A program made the translations under genes and the position numbers. Shown here one piece after another: positions 13,214 through 24,369 of a stretch of DNA of 64,000 nt. The notes below the pieces were generated by a model. The model saw only the letters and a program-made list of their open reading frames with translations. It was not told where the DNA came from and did no database searches. This stretch comes from Diadema setosum (lineage: Eukaryota; Echinodermata; Echinoidea; Diadematoida; Diadematidae). Every line of letters begins with the position of its first letter. Within the stretch, counting starts at the first letter, position 1. Location: NCBI RefSeq assembly GCF_964275005.1, contig NC_092705.1:17701385-17765384 (forward strand). The letters run 5' to 3'.

Positions 13214-13570
13214 CAGTGGTGGATCCAGAGGGGGCGCACCGGGCGCGCCCCCTCTTTACTCTTTGTTAAAATAAAAGAAATAAAAATGCTTTTGTGACGG
13301 CTGCACCGCGATTGTGGAACGATCTACCACGGTTCTTCCGCATTTCCCCATCCCTTGATGTCTTAAGACTTAAGTCTTACTTTTCTTTTTAATGCTGATC
13401 TGTGGCTGAATTTTGTTGTACTGTGAAACTAGTCATTGACTGTGAAAGGGCGCTATATTATGAATGATCCTATTGTATTGTAAGAAAAAGATGAAATGAA
13501 ACCCGGAAGTAGCACCAGAAATATGTTTTGCGCCCCCTCCCCCTTTACGGAATTCTTCGATCCGCCCCTG
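13214..13570. mobile_element. TIR element (hAT-like MITE candidate) carrying a LINE fragment
   Basis: The left end reads CAGTGGTGGATCCAGAGGGG and the right end, reverse-complemented, CAGGGGCGGATCGAAG. Both are followed inward by a GGGGGCGC block. CAGTGGCGGATCC-type termini are typical of hAT-superfamily non-autonomous elements in invertebrates. The flanks share the word ctgaacg, which partly overlaps the right terminus, so the exact duplication length is unclear. The middle holds an unrelated retrotransposon tail (13285-13490). Class assignment is inference from the termini only. Confidence 0.55.
13285..13490 (+). pseudogene. 5'-truncated non-LTR retrotransposon 3' end
   Basis: A short open frame (about 13289-13393) ends in a peptide containing APRLWNDLPRFF...SLDVLRLKSYF and a stop. 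This matches the aP-lWN-LP ... sl--Fk--LK pattern that closes ORF2 of jockey/CR1/L2-type LINEs. The A/T-rich sequence after the stop contains gcgctatattatgaatgatc and ends in cctattgtattg, a short repeat-like end of the kind CR1/L2 elements carry. Everything upstream of the last 35 or so codons is missing, as expected from 5' truncation during target-primed reverse transcription. It sits inside the TIR element at 13214-13570. Confidence 0.6.
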
Positions 13571-13805
13571 AACGCAGTTGGCTTATGTTTATCAATATGA
13601 ATATATGCCTTGAGTGTAGCTTTTTGTTGTATTGATGTTTGCCGGGGGGTTGTCTGCTCTCAAGTTAGGCACCTAGCTATTGGTATTGACTTCCTTTCCT
13701 TTCTTTCTTCAAACAAAATGTGAGCACAATTTACTGGACATGTGACATGGTAAAGTGGATTAGGTCTGTTCAAAATCTGGATATCTAACTTAATTCAATT
13801 TCAAA

Positions 13806-13862
13806 TTTATTATCATCATTATCATCATCACCATCATCAACATAATTATTATCATCATTATA
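13806..13862. repeat. (ATC)/(ATT)n microsatellite
   Basis: Imperfect TCATCATTATC trinucleotides, followed by a short (GTT)n run. Confidence 0.8.
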
Positions 13863-14059
13863 ATTTGTTGTTGTTGCTGTTGCTGTTAATTTATCAGAAG
13901 CTATTGGTCAACTAGAATTTTGTTAGCCAGCTTTGGATTATACAATCTGAAAAACATGCATCTCTTAAAAACGTGATACTAGTTCTTTCCCCTGTCCTAG
14001 GACATGTGGGAAAACCTGTTAACTTCTTCAGAAACCACGAATACTAAATATGTGTTCAA

Positions 14060-14350
14060 GGGTCTCCTTCGCTTCTTCTTCTACGCTTTCTTCTTTTCCC
14101 CCTTTCTTTTTTTTTTTTGGTTCTCTTTTCTTCTTACATCTCCTTTTGTATCTTGTCTTTTTGTACTTTTTTTTCATCTTATGTCTTACTATCTTCTAAT
14201 TGTATTCTATCTCGTTCTTTTGTTTTTCCTTCTCCCTTTCCGGCTAATTTTCCTTTTTTTTTCTCTCTCTTCTTCTTTTTCTTTTTGATATGATAATAAT
14301 ATCTGCTGTCATCTCAGTCAATGCTGGCACTCCTTTTTTTTTTTTTTTTG
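14060..14350. repeat. Polypyrimidine-rich tract
   Basis: Nearly 300 bases of C and T on the plus strand with few purines, ending in a long T run (about 14333-14349). The 94-codon frame across it is Phe/Leu-rich low complexity and not a gene. Mirror-like polypyrimidine tracts can adopt triplex structures; that is inference. Confidence 0.75.
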
Positions 14351-14496
14351 CATATCAAGCGGCAAAGCTGATGATCATTCTTGTATTCTCGTATTCAGTA
14401 GAAATCAGGATATGAAAAATGTAATGCAAGGATGGATGTGAAGGGGAGTTTAGGCTGTCTTAGAATTAAGTGTATTGTATCCATATAGTGAGTCTG

Positions 14497-14501
<5 letters not shown>

Positions 14502-14529
<28 letters not shown>

Positions 14530-14534
14530 AAAAA
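14502..14534. repeat. Poly-C followed by poly-A
   Basis: About 18 C residues directly followed by about 15 A residues. Simple sequence and a likely assembly-length-uncertain site. Confidence 0.9.
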
Positions 14535-16755
14535 TGTAACTGAACGAACATATATCTATATCATCTTCCAGATAGCATAATTGCTATGTCAGTCAAACCC
14601 AGTATCAGATTTATAGGAAGTGCTAATGATATTACCAAATAAATGACTATTGTAATAAATGAATAATTATGCAAACCACTGGATACAAACAGAAAGAAGT
14701 AAAACAGAATCTCTTAGCAATTGTAATGCTCCTTTCATGTCCAAACTGAAACTTAAGTACTATCATGGTCAGATAAATATGTTAATCGCTGTTTAACTGA
14801 TAAGTCTCCGTCGGTTTGTGACGTTATGTTGAGAGAGAAAAAAACAAATAATTACTGATACTTCAGGTCACTATTTGGGCTGTCGATCTTGCATTATCAA
14901 CACCAGCAACTGCTCTGTGAGGTTAATTGCACTCTGACAAAAACGCATCTTAATTGCATTTCCTGCCATGTTCGCTTCGCAGAGAACTCGTTTGCATCAA
15001 GAAGATTCTTCCTCATGTTAAGTGGAATTACATAATGGCCCCTATGTCCCCAGCAAGCCATGACCGCAAAACGGTTACATTCCCGGGGGAAACAAACAAT
15101 AACTCCCCTCTCCTCTCATTCTCCTCTGATGTATCTTATGACACAGGAGGCAATTTGATGAAATTCACCTCATCCTGTTGACAAGATAAAGTCGTTACGT
15201 CAGTAGATTTGCACGCCTGGGCACATGGTTCTGGGAAATGATTGAAATCGAAACGAACTTAGTTTAATACACTATCACTTGTCGTGGTGGAAGCCTTGCA
15301 CCTGAAACTCACAAAAGTATTGAATTATGAATTTTAGATCATGAATGTGAAAAGATTTGTAGGAAGAGTTATCAAAAATTCAGGTTTGATAACGATATTG
15401 GCTGGTTATGTATGATGTACAATGTACAAATACATTAAGTCTAAGCGTTGAACACTGTAAGTATTTAGCTTTAACATACATTCTTCTGTATTGGCGCTCA
15501 TTCGAAGACGAAAAACTCCACTAGCTTCGCTGAAGTCTCAGGAAACAACAAGAGCCATAACGATGTTTGAGTAAGAAGAAAGATGGAGAAACGTTACACT
15601 GTTTTCTTTTCGTCACGGGATAGTGTAATAGTGAATTCGCATTACAGTTTCCTATACAGTTATACTTTATTGAATAAACCTTAATTTAGAAACAACTCAG
15701 CTCAACATCTCTCTATGAGCTCTTTCAATGTTTAAATTCAAAGAGAGAAAACAGTTGTATTAAATGTTCAAACAAAACAGGTTTTGCTAGCACGGGGTGA
15801 TCGCTTTTATTCCATCCCCAAAGAAATACGCAAATATACATTTTTTTTAAAAAATAGAAAATATGGGTGCATGTTTACATCAGAATGTGTAATAAATGAA
15901 ATTTATAAGTATGTAATTAATTATGTTAATTAGAAAGGAAAATACAAAACACATCTTGTGTATAATTAGGACAACACTGAAAATGGGAACGAATGCTAAG
16001 TAAAAAAAAAAAAAAAAAAATCAATGCTTGTAGGGTGCATTTTCCACAAACAAAACGACACAGAATTGCATGATTAATATGCTGATAACATGAAAACGGA
16101 GATTTCCCAATTACACAAACTAAGAACAGGAACCTGACTATATACGTAGCTTCAAACAAACACCCTGGACAAATCCCAACACAAAGTCGCTGCTATTATC
16201 CAACAAAGAAGAGAGAGGAAGTAACATGGTGTGGGAAAAAAGTGTGGGGGGGGGGGGGTAGATGGCTAAGACAAGAAGTAAGGGATGGTCGTAATTGCTG
16301 AGTAAACGTTTGATGTTTAAAAGAAAATAACAGGTAGATGTTCCCTTTCTTTTGCAACATTAACGAATCAGCAACGTTCTTCTACATCGCAATATAAATA
16401 TCTGAAACGTTGGCAATTTTATGATGATGAGGCCCAGACGAGTTTTTCTAAATAAATGAACATAATTATTTTCTTTTTATTAGTTTTGAAAGAATCTGGA
16501 CTCGGGAGCCCTTTAAACTATCCATGAAACTCTTCCAGGATTTGAGCCCAGCAAGTGTTAAAAAAAAAAAGTAGATTGAGTGAAAAAAAAAGTACGTGTT
16601 AAGGGCATTAGTGGAAATCATTGGAGTGAGAAGTGGATATCTATGAAGGGAGTTATTTGTCAGAAACATATTAGTGAAGGTGCTAAGTAATCAGTTACTG
16701 CTGAGTTTGTACATGCATTGGCCTGGAATAAAGCATCGGTCTGAGAAAGCCATAC

Positions 16756-16756
<1 letters not shown>
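14535..16756. other. No recognisable feature
   Basis: Unique-looking AT-rich DNA with an A run at about 16003-16020 and a G run at about 16246-16257. Open frames at 14954-15181 and 15926-16159 have no recognisable motif. Confidence 0.5.

Positions 16757-16810
<54 letters not shown>
16757..16810. repeat. (TA)n microsatellite
   Basis: About 25 TA dinucleotides with one interruption. Confidence 0.95.
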
Positions 16811-16814
<4 letters not shown>

Positions 16815-17165
16815 TTTTCATTCATTCATTTACAAATGCCTCTTTTTGCCAAGGGGGTATGTTTGTCAATAATTACAGTGATAACACCCCCTCCCACAGA
16901 CATACATACTAGTACATCTGACATGTCTGAACTGTTTGTTTTTATGTTTTTCGGGTGGAGAGGTTCGTTCTTTAATATAGGTTTTCCCGGCCAATTTCGC
17001 ACTTTTTTCAGTCCAATTCCTAATTGCTGCATTCAATTTAGCACGATTTAGCCTCGATGGCATGATCGGTATTTCAATTTTATAATCTTTTCGTTCAAAT
17101 TCATTTTGGAGCATTCAAATTACCTTTAACATCATTCGAATCAGCACTTTTTCAGTTCAAATTCG

Positions 17166-19219
17166 TAAGGGTGGGATTTCACGGAGCACGCGAACGATTT
17201 GCGAAGGACGCGAATGACAAAATCCAACATTTGGAAAAGTTTTTCTCCGAATGTTTTCCGACAATGAAGCCGAAAACTATTTTTGCGCAATTTGTGCGAA
17301 GTTTCCACGACGTATGTGCGAATGTCGTGCCTCATTGCTAAAGTACAGGATGTTACGTACACGAAGAACACGCGACGGAAATGCGAACAACGAAAAATTT
17401 TCAATAATCATGGGAGAAAATGTACCCAAGGAGAAGTGGAAGCTGTCTTGAGTTGAATTTTTTTCTTTCCTCTATTTCTCCTTTCTTTTTCTCTCATTTC
17501 TCTATCGTGTGCTTGCCTACATTTTTTTCCTAGGACATATCTCCATTCGTAAAGCCTTTGATTTTTTTTTTTTTTGCAATTCCTCCAACACATAATCTCT
17601 ATAGTTCAAATGAAATTTTACATACTTTAGATTAATTTTAAGTGTATTCTACGATTTTTTTTCTGTATATCAAACATTTATTTCTCCTTGCTAGTCTTTA
17701 ATTTCTTTTGTTACTATAGTTGTTAATAATTGTTTGATGTTTAGATGTATGTTACGATTTTTATTTGTAGAAAACGTATAGTTCATACATCCCCCAAACG
17801 TGCGCTAAGCGTTCGCAAGAATATCTCAAAAGGTACGCGAACAATTTGCGATTACGTCGTAAAATGATCGGAAAAACTTCGCAGATTTCGCGTAACATAC
17901 GCGAGACATTCTCCAAAGTTTCGGAGTCTGTTTGGGGTTTCACGAACATTTTGCGAACATCGCGCGTGTCTTGCGAAGGTCTTGCGCATATGACGAGACA
18001 CTTTCGAGAACAATTCACGAGCAAATCACAACCAAGTGTGCGGAAAAGGTTCGCAAAAAAATTCAAACTTTTTTGAAATTTTCGCCGAAGTAAAAACGAC
18101 ATTCGCGAACAATTGACGACGCTTCCGAACCCTCACGTTCGTTTGGCGATCTTTTGCAGACTAAGATACGAATGCTGGATTTTGCTATTCGCGTCCTTCG
18201 CAAATCGTTCGCGTGCTCCGTGAAATCCCACCCTAGGGTTCGGAAGCGTCGTCAATTGTTCGCGAATGTCGTTTTTACTTCGGCGAGAATTTCAAAAAAG
18301 TTTGAAATTTTTTGCGAACCTTTTCCGCACACTTGGTCGTGATTTGCTCGTGAATTGTTCTCGAAAGTGTCTTTAAAGCCTCGTCATTATGCGCAAGACC
18401 TTCGCAAGACACGCGTGATGTTCGCAAAATGTTCGTGAAACCCCAAACAGACTCCGAAACTTTGGAGAATGTCTCGCGTATGTTACGCGAAATCTGCGAA
18501 GTTTTTCCGATCATTTTACGACGTAATCGCAAACTGTTCGCGTACCTTTTGAGATATTCTTGCGAACGTTTAGCGCACGTTTGGGGGATGTATGACCTAT
18601 ACGTTCTCTTCAAATAAAAATCGTAACTTACATCTAAACATCAAACAATTATTAACAACTATAGTAACAAAAGAATTAAAGACTAGCAAGGAGAAATAAA
18701 TGTTTGATATGCAAAAAAAAAAAAATCGTAGAATACACTTAAAATTAATCTAAAGTATGTGAAATTTCATTTGAACTATAGAGATTATGTGTTGGAGGAA
18801 CTGCAAAAGAAAAAAGATCAAAGGCTTTACAAGTGGAGATTTATGTCCTAGGGGAAAAAAATGTAGGCAAGCACACGATAGAGAAATGAGAGAAAAAGAT
18901 AGGAGAAATAGAGGAAAGAAAAAATTCAACTCAAGACAGCTTCCACCTCTCCTTGGGTACATTTTCTCCCATGATTACTGAAAATTTTTCGTTGTTCGCA
19001 TTTCCGTCGCGTGTTCTTCGTGTACGTAACATGCTGTACTTTAGCAATGATACACACGACATTCGCACATACGTCTTGGAAACTTCGCACAAATTGCGCA
19101 AGAATATTTTTCGGCTTCATTGTCGGAAAACATTCGGAGAAAAACTTTTCCGAATGTTGGATTTTGTCATTCGCGTCCTTCGCAAATCGTTCGCGTGCTC
19201 CGTGAAATCCCACCCTTAG
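17166..19219. mobile_element. Nested 2-kb foldback palindrome
   Basis: Two inverted arms of nearly 1 kb each (17166-18135 and 18235-19219) start and end with TAAGGGTGGGATTTCACGGA and its reverse complement. Arm sequences match with only scattered differences over their full length. The central spacer of about 100 bases contains a third copy of the terminus (about 18160-18234, same orientation as the right end), abutting the right arm tip to tip. The arms are rich in CGAAC/GTTCG words. A TA at each outer border fits TA target duplication within the outer element. The same frame (MIGKTSQISRN...) appears in both arms in opposite orientation and is palindrome shadow, not a gene. No transposase is visible, so the element is non-autonomous. 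Confidence 0.85.
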
Positions 19220-19649
19220 ACAAGCACAATTTCGCAAATCGTTCATTCAATTTAGCATGATATAGTCACGTGATCACGAACACGCTGCGCTCTTTCATTC
19301 GAATTCATTCTTAGGCATCCAATTTCGCATTTACTGCAGTCAATTTAGCAGACACGTTTATGCTTCCATTCCTTTTTTTTTTCATTTATCGTAGGTATTG
19401 TTTGCAAGCATCAAAACATTTCATATTTTCGTATTCATTCTTTATTCTGATATCACCTTTCCAACAGTACTTTAAAAACTTGTGTATGTGTTTATGATGT
19501 TCGATGGCATTATTTCATTCACAGATACATTAATTTCAAGTCTGTTTTGACATTAGTTGGTAGAAGGAGGTTTCAATTTACATCGTGATTATTTCTTTCA
19601 TCTGTATGTTTCAGTATTTTCATTTGATGGCGCTATATAGCGTTAATCA

Positions 19650-19775
19650 TCATTGGAAATAAAGTTCTTGATCAGCTCTAGCCATCAATTTGTCAAGGTT
19701 ATTACCCTCAAATGCCTCTATGATTCTTTCCCTGTCTTCTTGAGATATACGCCTGTACCTAACTCGTGCTGCCAT
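19650..19775 (-). pseudogene. Possible transposase N-terminal helix-turn-helix fragment
   Basis: A 41-codon frame begins with an ATG at 19775 and reads MAARVRYRRISQEDRERIIEAF before losing similarity and stopping at 19650. The motif R-(K/R)-(I/L)-S-x-E-D-R-x-R-I-(I/V)-x-A-F is characteristic of the first helix-turn-helix of IS630/Tc1-like DDE transposases in marine animals. This is family knowledge recalled without a search. A GAGG|GTAATA donor-like site follows the conserved part, so the rest could have been on another exon, but I see no DDE domain. It lies in the internal part of the outer TIR element, where such a gene is expected. Confidence 0.4.
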
Positions 19776-20295
19776 GACTGGACAAAAGAAAGTGAAGTGA
19801 TCTATGGTACTGGTGCATGTATAGTTCTGATAACATGTATGAAAGAAAAGGGGCGTTACAGAACAACAAACTTGAGTTATTTAGGGTCAAAGATACATTT
19901 ACTATATACTTAACAGTGTGTGGATGAAACAAAAATTCACATTTAAATTCGCATAAATCACGGTTCTCATCTTTTCAAAATAGAAATAACATTACGCCAA
20001 TTTGAATGAACATGTTTGGAATTTGACTGCCCATATGCGAAATTGAATGACTGAAATACCATTTTCCGCCAGTGCTGGCGAATTTGAATGACTGAAGAGC
20101 ACGTGCCAATTTGAATGCCCGTTTTACGAATTTGAAAGGCAAATGTGCGAATTTCATTGATCGAAGTGCTAAATTGAACGAACAAGTTGCACTTTTGAAT
20201 GACTGAATGTGCAGTGACGAGGATTTTCGCTAAATTGAATGAACCTTTTATCAAATGGACTGACAAAACTGCGAAATTGGCCGGGGAAACCTATA

Positions 20296-21675
20296 GTAAA
20301 CGTACAGTCAGCTGAAGATCCGCGGGGGCAGCCGGGTTAATTGTTTGGATTACGCAATATATCATCTCGTCGCGCCTACTTAATCGGGATTCCACTATTA
20401 CAGCACTCAGGCATATTTGTAACGCTAACAAAAACATTAAAAAAATTTCGTATCCTTTTCACATCATAAAGTGTATAATAATCATCTGTACATATTCAAT
20501 GTTAAAGAACCCTATGGCTGTCGAATGGTCACTCATTACTTATGTTACATTCTACACCTGTCTTGCTGTGGCCTTGCATAATTTCGATCTTTGCAGTACT
20601 TAAATCATGTTTCGGATATTGAGAATGAGTTGTGCATACGACCAACAAATCAAACAAACCATTAGTGCATGCATGATGACTAAGTCTCTCTGTCCCTACC
20701 GCTATCTTCGTATTGCGATTTCCACTTTAGCCCGAGTCATCTCTTCCCGTGTGGCCACTAACGATAACACATACTACATTACTGTTAATAAGATCTCACC
20801 TGAGTAATCAAGAGCAGGATGAATAACATATCACTCGACTTTCCCTGCACAGCGATGATTGACATGTCAGTAAAACCATATTTGGTTCAATCGTGCGGTG
20901 ACATACTGTTCCCTCTGTTAGTATCATTTCACACAGACCGGCGTGCTTTCAAGTAAATATAAATGCTTTGCATCGTTAATACACGGAACTATTCCCTACT
21001 AGTGGTTCTATTGTAGCATAGTCAGCGAGCCCCATGGACGAAAGAAAAGCATACACTGTCATTGTGCTATACACCTGTGATCTTTCCCGTTTCGAAGCTA
21101 TTATTGAGCAGTGGGGGACGCATTGACCCGTTGCTAGGCTGACTACTGTACTACGCGTACGCTCCATTGCTTCTAGCAGGGGCGAATACATGGCAAGCAA
21201 ATTCACGGGGAGATCCTGAGCGCTGCAAACAATAGTCCCAAGAGTGTTGAATCATGTAGCTGTAGAAGCTCCACGGTTAAATCAGGTTATCCCAGCGAAT
21301 TCACTTAAATGGTGCTAAGTATAAACTCCTGAAAATGAGTTTTGGTCTCGGCTATTTGGCAACGGTAAAGGTTAAAAATACTGCTTGACAACGCTTCCAG
21401 ATATCAACAAAACCTGGACTGCAAGCTCCAAAATGCTACGGAGAGTCTATGGTAATATTATTGTTTTAAGAAGCCAGCAAAATATCAGGGTTGAACATAA
21501 GTTAGTCTTATTAAAGATAATATTAAAGACTGTTATTCAGCATTTCAAACCAGATAATGTGTTGGAATGGGCTATTGAGAATATACCATTTAGGTCATCA
21601 GCATTGTTGCACATAATCAAATTGACAGACTGAGAACAAATCTTACTCATTTAAACATCACCGTAATCAGGGGCC
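20296..21675. other. No recognisable feature
   Basis: Unique-looking sequence. Open frames at 20607-20807, 20976-21206 and 21385-21633 carry no motif I can name. Confidence 0.5.
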
Positions 21676-22010
21676 GAGGAACGTTTTGTTGTTGTTGTTG
21701 TGGTTGTTGTTTTGTTATTGTTGTCTTTTGGTTTTTTGTTTTTGTTTTTGTTTTTAGGGGGAGGGGGTGGGTGCAGGTCGGAGTGAAAGGACCAATAGTA
21801 CCCCCTCCCCCATGATATCACCCATTCAGCAAAAATAGATAATGTCTGAAATCTAGCCATTGCGATGTGAAACAGTGTTTTCAAGCTGAATAATCAACCA
21901 AAGCAATGAGTAGGCCTACTCATAGTAATGATAATAATAATAATAATAATAAAAAACATGTCTATACAGTAGAAAATGTCCATTCCCCCCCCCCCCCTCC
22001 TTTTTTTTTT
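21676..22010. repeat. Low-complexity cluster
   Basis: A (GTT)n/(GTTTTT)n tract at about 21684-21757, (ATA)n at about 21929-21952, and a C run followed by a T run at about 21986-22012. Simple sequence only. Confidence 0.8.
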
Positions 22011-22049
22011 TCTTTCAATTACCGGTCAACAGCTCTTGCGTGGACACTT

Positions 22050-22437
22050 TAAAGGAATTGTAGAGTTTGGTTGAGACCTAATTTCAGGTATCTAACATTT
22101 TTGGGAGGGGACGAAATAATGAGAAACATTGTATAAAATGTGAGAGAGCATGTTATTCCAAGAGGGATTCAACGTTTATTTGATGAAAATTGATATTCAA
22201 ATGGCTTAGATATCCAAAACAGCCCAATCTGAATTAACGATGGGACCCACCTTTTATTACAATCGCTTTGTTTTACTTTCATTTTTGGATATCTCAACCA
22301 TTCAAAAACCGAGTTTCATCGGTAAAACCTCTTAGAATGGTATGCTCCGTGCTATGATTTTCATGAGTGCTTTCTTGGCAACTCGCAAAAAGTTGAAGCC
22401 CAATCCTCATCTCCACCAATAATATACCATCCCTTTA
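22050..22437. mobile_element. Foldback MITE
   Basis: Ends are inverted TTAAAGGAATTGTAGAGTTT (left) and TTAAAGGGATGGTATATTAT (right, reverse-complemented). The similarity continues inward: both arms contain gaga...TTCCAAGAGG/TTCTAAGAGG and a shared GAGATATCCAAAA-like word (about 22203-22222 and 22285-22300). Arms of about 170 bases leave a spacer of only about 30 bases. No coding capacity. Typical of non-autonomous palindromic elements. Confidence 0.7.
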
Positions 22438-22486
22438 ATGATAGAATGAAACAATGGTTCCCTTTAATGATAGAATGAAACAATGA
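22434..22486. repeat. Short tandem duplication
   Basis: The phrase ccctttaatgatagaatgaa followed by acaatg occurs twice in direct succession, starting at about 22430 and 22461, at the right border of the foldback MITE. Confidence 0.8.
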
Positions 22487-23080
22487 TTCGAAAAGTTAGA
22501 TTAATGAATCATCTTTACTGCATTTTTCCGGCTATAGTAAATTCACAGTGGAGAGGGTTTAAAAGTGTGGGTATCACTTGATAATGTCAATGTTCACCTA
22601 ATACATCTCTATTTTCATTTTTGTATACTTTCAACAAAAGATGGCGCTCTTGTAAAAATCGGCGAAATAAATGTTGATCTTCCATCGTCCTGGCGTCTGC
22701 TATAATTAAGAGCGCCGGTAAGATAACGTAGGCAGTAGTAGGGTTTCGGAAGCCATTCTTCGGTGCTCTTTCCGCATCAGCTAGAGCGTATGAATCCTTA
22801 TGTAGGACAGTACTTGCAGTCTCTGCCTATTGGTTGCAGGAAACCTGATTGGGAAGGGCACAAAATACCACCACCAAAAAAAAAAAAAAGGTTGTGATCG
22901 TACGATCTAGGATCACAAAAGGAGAGGTCAAATAATGGACTGTGGCAATCAGCATGACTTTCCGACAACCCTATATTATTATACATGTAAATAATGGGGA
23001 AATTTGGGGGAATAATTTTGTTATGAATTTCGGTTCGACTTTGGGAATATGTTCACACTCCTGCTTATGGTCACGTCTGG
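22487..23080. other. No recognisable feature
   Basis: Unique-looking sequence with an A run near 22877. No supported gene. Confidence 0.5.
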
Positions 23081-23152
23081 TCCCCCTCCTCCTCCTCCTC
23101 CTCCTCCTCTTCTTCTTCTTCTTCTTCTTCTTCCTCCTCCTCCTCCTCCAAG
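23081..23152. repeat. (CTC)n-(CTT)n-(CTC)n microsatellite
   Basis: Three blocks of pyrimidine triplets. The poly-Leu/poly-Arg frames across this segment are artefacts. Confidence 0.9.
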
Positions 23153-23189
23153 GCACTGTCACTAGCCTAGAAGGATCAGGCCGTATCAG

Positions 23190-23364
23190 GACAACTCCCC
23201 CCGGAGGACTACTCCCCCGGGGACTACTTCCACCTGACAACTCCTCCGGAGGATGTCTCCCCCGGAGGACTACTCCCCCGGGGGACGTCTCCCCCGGAGG
23301 ACCACTCCCCGGAGGACCACTCCCCAGGAGGACAACTCCCCCGGAGGACCACTTCCCCGGAGGC
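23190..23364. repeat. GC-rich minisatellite, copy A
   Basis: Variants of CCCCCGGAGGACNACTC and CCCCCGGGGGAC are repeated about a dozen times at 12-18 base spacing. It stands out sharply from the AT-rich surroundings. Related arrays occur at 31699-31786 and 34999-35142. The long Pro/Gly-rich frames over it on both strands result from the CCGG-centred repeat and do not look like a gene. Confidence 0.85.
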
Positions 23365-23608
23365 GATTTTTTTTTTTCCCGTAACCCCAATGCGTCGAAA
23401 TTGCCAATTGTGTCCTTTGAGCAAAGACTATCAGTGTACTGGCTGGTTTTTGTACGCATGCGCGTGGACTTGGTTAGGCATACTGTATTGTCGCACAGTA
23501 CCAGTGGCATGGTCGTCTGCTAACACAGAATCAGATTTGAATGGCACGCCGCCTTCATGCCTTTCAAACATAACAACGGGTTTGTGTGTGTGTGTGTGTG
23601 TGTGCGTG
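23365..23608 (+). repeat. Dispersed repeat flank, copy A
   Basis: About 240 bases from the T run after the minisatellite through a (GT)n tract (about 23582-23604). An inverted, diverged copy lies at 31437-31698. Shared words include gcgtcgaaattgccaattgt, agactatcagtgtac and the gtctgctaac/acagaatcaga region next to the GT tract. This is one mobile repeat with a microsatellite at one end and a minisatellite at the other. Confidence 0.75.
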
Positions 23609-24369
23609 TTTCCACTTCACAAAATAAGCCCTTAGGTGGCTCTGGCTTTGTTCACCGTCTGCTGACACTTTTTCTATGTCTCGCAAGACCTGCGTTGCGA
23701 GGATGCAAACTCAAACTCGTCTTCAATGTCTTACAAAAAGTAAATTGGAAATCTAATTGAAGCTTGTAATGAATTATAATCAAAGTATTATAATTAGATT
23801 TAGGCCTACAGCTGCAGCGATTGCTATTGTTAACATTGATCATGTTTATTAAGCCCCACAAAATCAGATTCGAAGTGAGCATTGGGTCTTGGGTAACATG
23901 GATGCACTACTGGGTTGATTTGGGTTTATCCCCCAACTTCAAGATGATTGTGCTTTAAAAATGATTCAGAAAGGCGTAGTATAGGCTCCTTTTTAGTTCA
24001 GGTTCATGTATATCAAGATATATGATTATATTCTCATGCAATAACACCAAAGATGAAGATGGGGAGGGAAGAGAAATTGGGTGAGAGTAATCATCGATTT
24101 TGATCGATAAAATCTCTTTATTAATAATTTCATTTAATCAGCTTTAAAAAGGCATTTTGAATCGGTATTTTAAAAATCAAAAGATATGCTATTTCCAACA
24201 AATAGCAAATCATTTTCCCAGTCCATGCACTGTGATGTGCAAAATTGCTCTAGAATCACGGTTTGAATTGATCTATCAATAATTTTTTGATGTTCACTTT
24301 ATCATTGCCAACCCTATAATCCTCCTCATCACGTATACCATCGTCACCTCTACCACTACGACCATCATT
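23609..24369. other. No recognisable feature
   Basis: Unique-looking sequence with no supported exon or element boundary. Confidence 0.5.

Larger units (their letters stand above)
16976..20295. mobile_element. Outer TIR element with subterminal repeats (Tc1/IS630-like candidate)
   Basis: Both ends carry the same inverted terminus. The left reads TAGGTTTTCCCGGCCAATTT from 16978. The right, reverse-complemented, reads TAGGTTTCCCCGGCCAATTT and ends at 20293. Both continue with CGCA...TTTTCAGTCCA-like sequence. TA dinucleotides flank each end, consistent with TA target duplication. Inside each end is a series of short degenerate words around CATTCAAATTCGCA, roughly one per 20-40 bases: about 17030-17165 and 19228-19345 on the left side, and 19985-20260 on the right in reverse orientation. 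They look like repeated transposase-binding sites. A short minus-strand frame (19650-19775) resembles a transposase N-terminus. Without the palindrome inserted at 17166-19219 the element would be about 1.3 kb. Confidence 0.65.

Noticed and set aside
14004-14288. 94-codon Phe/Leu-rich possible membrane protein
   Set aside because: It is translation of a polypyrimidine tract without a plausible start context or compositional complexity.
17761-18613. Frames of 76-113 codons with similar peptides on opposite strands
   Set aside because: They are mirror images within the palindrome arms. No domain is recognisable and the base bias (CGAAC words) explains the open frames.
22942-23523. Overlapping long open frames on both strands (193 and 179 codons)
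   Set aside because: They run through (CTC)n/(CTT)n and the CCGG-centred minisatellite. The Leu, Arg, Pro and Gly runs are translation of simple repeats, and both strands stay open for the same reason.
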